Shown in pieces: positions 23,944 through 28,701 of a stretch of DNA of 28,701 bases. The notes beneath the pieces were generated by a model. The model did no database searches. It was not told where the DNA came from and saw only the letters and a list, made by a program, of their open reading frames with translations. Positions within the stretch are counted from its first letter, which is position 1. Every line of letters begins with the position of its first letter. Position numbers and translations under genes: made by a program. The DNA comes from an uncultured Alistipes sp. (GTDB lineage Bacteria > Bacteroidota > Bacteroidia > Bacteroidales > Rikenellaceae): the NCBI GenBank assembly GCA_900544265.1, contig UQUQ01000027.1, positions 1 to 28,701 of the forward strand. The letters are read 5' to 3'.

Positions 23944-25086
23944 CTACCGGTCCGCCGCCAGGCGGTAGACCTCCACGATGCGGCTGCACATCTCCTCCCA
24001 GGAGAAGCGGCGGCGCTCCTCGACGCAGTTTTCGCGGAAGCGGCCGAGCACCCCGTCGGCATACATCCGCTCGATGGCATCGGCCACCCCTTGCGCGGTC
24101 GGCTCGCAGACATAGCCCACGCGGCCGTCGGGCACGATCTCGGCCAGCCCTCCGACGCGCGTGACGACCATCGGCACGCAGAACTGGTAGGCGATCTGCG
24201 TCACGCCGCTCTGCGTTGCCGTCTTGTAGGGCTGCACGACGAAATCGGCCGCCGAGAAGTAGTATTTGACCCGTTCGTCGGGGATGAAGTAGTCGTGGAG
24301 AATCACCTCGTCGGCAAGGCCGTTGGCGGCGATCTGCCGCAGGTAGGGCTCCTTCGAGGTGTAGAACTCGCCCGCGACGATCAGCCGGCGGCCCGCCGTG
24401 CGGCCCGCGCGCCGGAGCAGCGCCCAGGCATCGAGCAGCAGGTCCAGCCCCTTGTAGTCGCGCACCAGTCCGAAGAAGAGCACATAGCGGCAGGCCGGGT
24501 CGAGCCCCAGCCGCACGCACGCCTCCCGGCGGTCGACACGCTCGCCGAAGTTCTCGAAGAGCGGGTGCGGCGAGAAGAGCGCCGGCGCCGCGGTGTAGGC
24601 CTCCAGCTCGCGGTGCACCTGCTCGGACATGTAGACGAAGCCGTCGACCGCACGCAGGAAGTAGCGGTTGAAGGGGCGGTCGATGAAGTGGTGCTCGTGC
24701 GGCTCGACGTTGTCGATCTGGCAGATCACCTTCGTGTGTCCGTTGCCGCGGGCCAGGCGGGCGATCGTCCCGAAGCAGGGGGCCATGAAGGGCGTCCAGT
24801 ACTTCATGAGCACGAAGTCGGGCCGTTCACGCCGGATGAGGCGTCCGACGCGCAGCCAGTTGAAGGGGTTGACTGTATTGACACAGCGGACGATATGCAG
24901 GTCCTCGGGCGGAGGCGTCGTGAGGGTCTGGCTCTGCCCGGGAAAGAGCAGCGCGGGGTATTGCAGCGTGAAGGTGCGGATGTCGACCTCCGCACCGCGC
25001 CGCTGGAACGTGCGGGCCATGATCTCCATGATCGAAGCCAGTCCGCCCCGGTAGGGATGGGCGGGTCCCAAAATCGTAATCTTCAT
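23944..25086 (-). CDS. Glycosyltransferase family 4 protein
   Basis: GT-B fold enzymes of this group transfer sugars from nucleotide donors, usually for surface polysaccharide or glycolipid synthesis. The 380-residue protein starts MKITILGPAHPYRGGLASIM, with the N-terminal glycine loop. The acceptor domain follows, then a linker with VLFFGLVRDYKGLDLLLDAW near 200-220 that opens the donor domain. The donor-binding region is QSGVTQIAYQFCVPMVVTRV followed by GGLAEIVPDG. The first glutamate of the common EX7E motif is replaced by Gln-Ser, as in several GT4 subgroups. The start at 25086 gives the conserved N-terminus; the open frame further upstream crosses the promoter. It stands alone, convergent with the MFS unit, and no other polysaccharide genes are nearby. 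Substrate unknown. Confidence 0.9.
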   Translation of the reverse strand: MKITILGPAHPYRGGLASIMEIMARTFQRRGAEVDIRTFTLQYPALLFPGQSQTLTTPPPEDLHIVRCVNTVNPFNWLRVGRLIRRERPDFVLMKYWTPFMAPCFGTIARLARGNGHTKVICQIDNVEPHEHHFIDRPFNRYFLRAVDGFVYMSEQVHRELEAYTAAPALFSPHPLFENFGERVDRREACVRLGLDPACRYVLFFGLVRDYKGLDLLLDAWALLRRAGRTAGRRLIVAGEFYTSKEPYLRQIAANGLADEVILHDYFIPDERVKYYFSAADFVVQPYKTATQSGVTQIAYQFCVPMVVTRVGGLAEIVPDGRVGYVCEPTAQGVADAIERMYADGVLGRFRENCVEERRRFSWEEMCSRIVEVYRLAADR

Positions 25087-25090
25087 AAGA

Positions 25091-25098
25091 CAAAGATA
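25091..25098 (-). promoter_or_regulatory. Promoter -7 element next to the glycosyltransferase start
   Basis: On the minus strand TATCTTTG (25098-25091) matches the consensus and ends 4 nt before the ATG at 25086. The predicted transcription start is within one base of the ATG, making the mRNA essentially leaderless. The -33 region is weak. Confidence 0.6.
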
Positions 25099-25139
25099 CC
25101 CAGAAAGTCGGATAAACCATCGCTTTTGCGGGGAATTTA

Positions 25140-25470
25140 ACGGCCCCGGCACAAAAAGGGGGCCGGGCTCGGGTTCCGGTGCCGGTTCCGCAAGGTTGCT
25201 CCGGAAAGAGGCGCAGCTGCGCAGACACCGATGGGACAGGCCACCTGACTGGAGTTCCGGGACGATGATTTCCGGCAGCAGCTCCGAAAAGGAGTGCGGT
25301 GGTTCACGGCGGTGATTCCGAGGCGGCAGTTCCGGGCCGCGGTTCCGGAAAGGAGCGCGACCGCACCGGCCGGCAGGCCAAAGTCCTCCCCCACCGAAGG
25401 CTCCGGACAGAAGGCCCGGGACAGAAGGCACCCCCGCCGAAGGCTCCGGCGCAACACGAGCGGTACACGG
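25140..25470. repeat. GC-rich intergenic stretch with repeated words
   Basis: The 484-nt gap between the glycosyltransferase and the lipoprotein operon has no credible gene. From about 25172 to 25355 it repeats variants of GGTTCCGG, GATTCCGA and GCTCCGG at irregular intervals of roughly 10-25 nt. At 25388-25406 and 25431-25449 a 19-base word CCCCC(A/G)CCGAAGGCTCCGG occurs twice with one difference. Between those copies GACAGAAGGC is repeated exactly (25406-25415 and 25420-25429). The origin is unknown; it resembles the stretch at 11222-11470. Confidence 0.6.
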
Positions 25471-25472
25471 AC

Positions 25473-25506
25473 AAAAAACACGGCCCTTCCTTGAATGGAA
25501 GGGCCG
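25473..25506 (-). terminator. Intrinsic terminator of the three-lipoprotein operon
   Basis: On the minus strand CGGCCCTTCC (25506-25497) pairs with GGAAGGGCCG (25490-25481) around a 6-nt loop, followed by TG and six T (25478-25473). It lies 64 nt after the last stop. Confidence 0.92.
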
Positions 25507-25570
25507 CGCTGCGGATCGGATCGAAATACCGCGTCACGGATCGGCTACCGGGTAAGCCGGAGCACCGGAT

Positions 25571-26056
25571 TTACTCCGCGACGGGGAAATCGCCCGTGAA
25601 ATCCATCTCGAACGGCTTGCCGTCGGGCAGGGTGAAGCGGATGCGGACGGTGTAGTTGTTTTCGCCGTTCTCACCGACAAAATAGCTGCCTTCGAGCGGA
25701 CGCCGATACTGCGAGTAGTAGTGCACCGGATCCTCGTAGATGAAAATGTAGTCGTCGTTGTGGCTCACGGTGCTGATGTCCACCTCGCTGCCGAGCCAGT
25801 AGAGCCGGATGCCGAAGGCGACATAGGTGGTCATCGGCGCGGAGGCGGCCAGCAGCGAGAAGGAGAACATCAGGTACGAGCCGTCGTTGCTGCTCCGCAC
25901 GCTCAGGATGTCGTAGGACACGCCGTCGAACCGGTATGTGCCGAGCACCGTCGGAGCCGGGGCCGGCTCATCGTCGTCCGACGAGCAGCCCGTAAGGCCA
26001 GCGGCGCCGCACAGCATCGCAAGGGTCCAACCCAGCAGGATGAGCGATCGTTTCAT
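25571..26056 (-). CDS. Small lipoprotein with an acidic surface-export motif
   Basis: The 161-residue protein starts MKRSLILLGWTLAMLCGAAG and has lipobox LTGC with lipid Cys24. It is followed directly by SSDDDEP, the kind of acidic stretch that sends lipoproteins to the cell surface in Bacteroidetes. The mature part is short and rich in beta-strand patterns, with many aromatic residues (GTYRFDGVSYDIL, HYYSQYRRPLEGSYFVG) and ends PDGKPFEMDFTGDFPVAE. I recognise no family; a single beta-sandwich or lipocalin-like fold is possible. It is the last gene of the operon, 13 nt after the 449-residue lipoprotein gene and before a strong terminator, so the three are co-expressed. Confidence 0.75.
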   Translation of the reverse strand: MKRSLILLGWTLAMLCGAAGLTGCSSDDDEPAPAPTVLGTYRFDGVSYDILSVRSSNDGSYLMFSFSLLAASAPMTTYVAFGIRLYWLGSEVDISTVSHNDDYIFIYEDPVHYYSQYRRPLEGSYFVGENGENNYTVRIRFTLPDGKPFEMDFTGDFPVAE

Positions 26057-26069
26057 TGTGCGTCGGGGA

Positions 26070-27419
26070 CTATTTTATCACGACGGCCGGGCCGCTGTAG
26101 TATCCGTTCAGGTTCTCGTAGTTCGTGAAATCGAGATTCAGCGTCTCGCCGTCGAGCGATACGGTCAGCGTGCCGAACGCTCCGTTGTCGTAGTTCCAGA
26201 CCGAATCCCCGTATGCGAACTCGATGGTCTTGTAGGTCGAAAGACCGACAGGCTCGCCCGAGAAGGCCTCCTCGGGAGCCGTAATGCGCAAGGCATCGGC
26301 CGACTGCATCCCCTCGACCGTCTCGACGCCGCTCTCACCCGAGAGCCAGATGTTCCAGAGCTCGGAGGTGGTGTCCACGACAACCGAAGCGATCGGCGTC
26401 TTCACGCCGTCGAAGACAAAGGCGTTCTCCTTGGCCGGCTCGGCGTACATGTCCGTGCATTCGCCGCTGAAGGTGAGCGAAACGGAGATATTCTCCGAGA
26501 AGGCGATCGACGCCGAAGCGGCAAACGAAGCCTCGCTGTCGAGACGCGAAATGGAGAAGGAGCCCTCGACACCGGCCGTATCACCGGCTGCGCCGATGAT
26601 CATGTCACCCGTCGCATTGTCCACGTAGTAGACCTCGAAGTAGGTGGATTCCGTGGCGATGTCGACCGTCCGGCCGTCGATGAGCGACTCGTCGACAAGC
26701 AGCACCACATAATAGGAGGCCATCTCGATCTCCTCGAAGTAGTCGATGTCGGCCGGCGTGAAGTAGAAGTAGCCGAACCCGTCCTCCACGGAGTAGAAGG
26801 CGGCACGCAGGGCATCCTTGTCGCCGTTGCGCTCGATGTAGTTCTCCTCGGGTTTCGTGCCCTCGAAGACTCCGGCGCCGCACACGGCAATCGTGCTGCC
26901 GTCGGCCAGTTTCAGGTTGATGAAGGCCTCGGCGTTCGTCCCGTCGAAGTCGAAGCGGCAGCTTCCGGATTCGATCGCCTCGGTAAAGCCCGGACCGGCC
27001 CCCTCAAACAGCGGTGCGGAGGCATAGGTGCTGTACAGGGCAAAGCCGTCGGTCTCGGTCTTCACGTCGAACTCCCGGTTGCAGAGGCTCGGCAGCACCA
27101 AAATCTGCACGTACTCCGCCTCGTTCTCCACGAGCCAGTCGAAGGACTCGGCCCCGGCGACATCCGTCATGGTCACCATCATGTAACCGCTGTATTCGTC
27201 GACGAAGATACCCGTCAGCGGCGTCTGCTCACCGTTGATGACCAGCATACCGGACGTCAGGTCCTCGAGCGTCACCGTCTGCTCGGTATCCGAGCCGTTG
27301 CCGCCCCCTTCGTTGCCGTTTCCACCGTTGTCATTACCACCGTCGTTGTCATCCTTCTGACAAGACGCAAAGACGACCGTAATCGCCATCAGGGCAAATA
27401 AAAACTTTTTCATATTCAT
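26070..27419 (-). CDS. Large lipoprotein with Gly/Asn/Asp-rich linker
   Basis: The 449-residue protein starts MNMKKFLFALMAITVVFASC, with lipid Cys20, followed by QKDDND and a linker of G, N, D and E to about residue 47. This suggests a surface anchor on a flexible stalk. The mature part is acidic and appears all-beta with at least two or three repeats of similar topology. For example, GMLVINGEQTPLTGIFVDEY resembles FVFDGVKTPIASVVVD later on, and a strand ending LNLDFTNYENLNGYYSG closes the protein. No family was recognised. Start could also be the ATG at 27413; an upstream TTG is unlikely. It is the middle gene of the operon, 35 nt after the first and 13 nt before the third. Confidence 0.75.
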   Translation of the reverse strand: MNMKKFLFALMAITVVFASCQKDDNDGGNDNGGNGNEGGGNGSDTEQTVTLEDLTSGMLVINGEQTPLTGIFVDEYSGYMMVTMTDVAGAESFDWLVENEAEYVQILVLPSLCNREFDVKTETDGFALYSTYASAPLFEGAGPGFTEAIESGSCRFDFDGTNAEAFINLKLADGSTIAVCGAGVFEGTKPEENYIERNGDKDALRAAFYSVEDGFGYFYFTPADIDYFEEIEMASYYVVLLVDESLIDGRTVDIATESTYFEVYYVDNATGDMIIGAAGDTAGVEGSFSISRLDSEASFAASASIAFSENISVSLTFSGECTDMYAEPAKENAFVFDGVKTPIASVVVDTTSELWNIWLSGESGVETVEGMQSADALRITAPEEAFSGEPVGLSTYKTIEFAYGDSVWNYDNGAFGTLTVSLDGETLNLDFTNYENLNGYYSGPAVVIK

Positions 27420-27454
27420 CAAGGGTTAAAGGATTTTTCCATTTTTCCTGCGGA

Positions 27455-28546
27455 TCAATTCTCCCACAGACACGTAATGCGGTGCGCCGGCGCGGCACAG
27501 TCGGTGAACTCCGCCGTGATGCGGTAGCGGCCGTCGGGACGCTCGACCGTGAGCGTGCCGCCCGTGATGCGGGCGTAGCGCACCCACTGCCCGGCCTCCA
27601 TGTACTGGTACCACGTTCCGCTGTTGGAGGTGAACTTGTCGGGATAACCCGGCACGATGCGGTACGGCACGATGTCCTCGCGGTAGACGCCGCCCGAGGG
27701 CGGAACGTCGTCGGGGACGGTGTAGATGCCGGCCGGAATGCCGTCGGCCGGGTCCGTATCCCAGGGCACGAAGAGCTCGATGCGCAGCAGCTCGCTGTCG
27801 CCGCCGGGCCACTGCGTAGAAAGGTCGATCCCCGCGTCGGCCAGGAAGAAGACGAAGTGACGGTAGGACTCGTCGCCGAGGAAGTAGCTGTCGCCCTTGT
27901 CCACGATCCGCGTGGCGGAGAGCGACTCCAGCCGGACATCGGCATCGAGGTTGCTGTTCGGAACCCCCGAGCCCGAGGTCCCGGAGCCGTCGACAAACTG
28001 CGGCGTCCCTTCGTAGGTGAAGTAGCGCTTGAGGTAGGAGGTGCCCACCAGCGTACCCTCGATGCGCATGCGGCCGTCGGCATCCACCTCAACCGTGCAG
28101 GCACCCTCGCGCAGCAGATCGGCATCGGACGTCTCCGCCGTCACGCCGGCAAGACAGGTGCCGGCCGGCACCATGACGGCACCGTTCGGCCGGTCCTGCT
28201 CGGTCATGTAACCGGGGTTGTACGTTCCGGCCGACATGTCGCCCGAGTTGGCCGGCATGCGGTACGTTCCAGCCAGCAGCCCGGGATCGGGCACACCCGC
28301 CGGATTCGGCGTCACATTGAGGCTGAGGACCAGCCGCTGCCCGGCCGACAACTGCGCAAGGTCGAGCGTCCACAGGTCGGAGACGCCGGAATAGGAGTCG
28401 TCGCCGTAGTAGGTCACCACGGCATCGTCGAGCGTGATGGTCTCGGGCACGGGTTCCCGGAAGGAGTTGCCGGGAGTCTGCCCGCCGTCATCCTCCGCAC
28501 AGGAGGCACAGAGCGCTGCGAAAAGCAGAACAGAATATAATTTCAT
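27455..28546 (-). CDS. Lipoprotein of unknown function, first gene of operon
   Basis: The 363-residue protein starts MKLYSVLLFAALCAS with lipid Cys16, followed by AEDDGG, again an acidic export-like motif. The mature part looks all-beta and is rich in G, D, P and T. A pattern recurs in which a strand is followed by GTYRMP or GIYTVPDD, as in LLAGTYRMPANSGDMSAGTY and GIPAGIYTVPDDVPPSGG; this hints at two related domains, about 30-180 and 195-355. It ends in a beta-rich segment GRYRITAEFTDCAAP. No family was recognised. It opens the operon, with an AT-rich 5' region. Similar operons of unrelated lipoproteins in Bacteroidales are often linked to surface binding or adhesion, but nothing here proves this. 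Confidence 0.75.
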   Translation of the reverse strand: MKLYSVLLFAALCASCAEDDGGQTPGNSFREPVPETITLDDAVVTYYGDDSYSGVSDLWTLDLAQLSAGQRLVLSLNVTPNPAGVPDPGLLAGTYRMPANSGDMSAGTYNPGYMTEQDRPNGAVMVPAGTCLAGVTAETSDADLLREGACTVEVDADGRMRIEGTLVGTSYLKRYFTYEGTPQFVDGSGTSGSGVPNSNLDADVRLESLSATRIVDKGDSYFLGDESYRHFVFFLADAGIDLSTQWPGGDSELLRIELFVPWDTDPADGIPAGIYTVPDDVPPSGGVYREDIVPYRIVPGYPDKFTSNSGTWYQYMEAGQWVRYARITGGTLTVERPDGRYRITAEFTDCAAPAHRITCLWEN

Positions 28547-28636
28547 AGACCACAGTAATTGTTTGCAGAAAGCGATACTGTCGGACGGAGAAAACCCGTT
28601 TGGAAAATTTTTTTACAGATTTATTTTAGTAGATGA

Positions 28637-28645
28637 CAAAATATA
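28637..28645 (-). promoter_or_regulatory. Candidate -7 element of the lipoprotein operon
   Basis: On the minus strand TATATTTTG (28645-28637) resembles TAnnTTTG with one extra base, about 90 nt before the ATG at 28546. No TTTG lies at the right distance upstream. The stretch is AT-rich, so chance matches are likely. Confidence 0.3.
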
Positions 28646-28662
28646 AATTATGTTGTTATATG

Positions 28663-28675
28663 CCTAATTATTAGG
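28663..28675. promoter_or_regulatory. 13-nt palindrome between two divergent promoter candidates
   Basis: CCTAATTATTAGG is an exact palindrome around a central T and lies between the lipoprotein-operon candidate promoter and a plus-strand TATATTTG at 28680. Its place suggests an operator. Five T follow on the plus strand, so it could alternatively be a weak terminator, although no plus-strand gene precedes it. Confidence 0.35.
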
Positions 28676-28679
28676 TTTT

Positions 28680-28687
28680 TATATTTG
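28680..28687 (+). promoter_or_regulatory. Candidate -7 element for a gene beyond the right edge
   Basis: TATATTTG matches TAnnTTTG on the plus strand, 14 nt before the window ends. It probably serves a gene that starts outside the window. No -33 element is clear. Confidence 0.4.
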
Positions 28688-28701
28688 CAAAAGTCCCTAA
28701 G

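Overview
The window looks like a chromosomal segment of a high-GC member of the Bacteroidales, most likely Alistipes or a close relative in the Rikenellaceae. This is inference from several signs: Bacteroidetes-type promoters (TTTG, about 19-20 nt, then TAnnTTTG) sit before most genes; Shine-Dalgarno sequences are lacking; there are many lipoproteins with acidic residues just after the lipid cysteine; a DUF4294-type protein is present; and the coding regions are GC-rich. No rRNA, tRNA, CRISPR array, phage or insertion sequence was seen.

Layout. (1) 129-2939, minus strand: the ribosomal operon rplM-rpsI-rpsB-tsf behind a near-consensus promoter at 2998-3028. (2) 3222-7540, minus strand: a complete operon mce-mmdA-mmdD-mmdC-mmdB for methylmalonyl-CoA epimerase and the sodium-pumping, biotin-dependent methylmalonyl-CoA decarboxylase, with a clear promoter and terminator. 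(3) 7728-9437, plus strand, divergent: an exported thioredoxin-fold protein without CXXC, 2 nt before meaB, the GTPase that protects methylmalonyl-CoA mutase. Regions 2 and 3 together serve the succinate-to-propionate pathway; the mutase itself is not in the window.

(4) 9597-15975: two paralogous FN3-domain lipoproteins in inverted orientation, each with the same type of promoter and an identical terminator stem. They flank a guanine-deaminase-like enzyme with a lipoprotein signal peptide, a zinc-less sirtuin with the deacylase YxxR motif, and a TRIC/UPF0126 membrane protein. The second FN3 paralogue has an in-frame TGA inside its signal peptide and is annotated as a pseudogene, although the rest of its frame is open.

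(5) 16221-17730: a DUF4294 exported protein, apparently leaderless, convergent with a small outer-membrane beta-barrel protein. (6) 17789-23904, plus strand: ffh (SRP), then era, a secreted 662-residue TPR protein and an MFS transporter. (7) 23944-25098, minus strand: a GT4 glycosyltransferase, also nearly leaderless. (8) 25473-28546, minus strand: an operon of three unrelated-looking lipoproteins of unknown function, probably cell-surface. The last 150 bases are AT-rich and hold a candidate divergent promoter region.

The most interesting material is the inverted FN3 lipoprotein pair with its nonsense codon, the lipid-anchored deaminase, the three-lipoprotein operon, and a family of short GC-rich repeats confined to intergenic regions.
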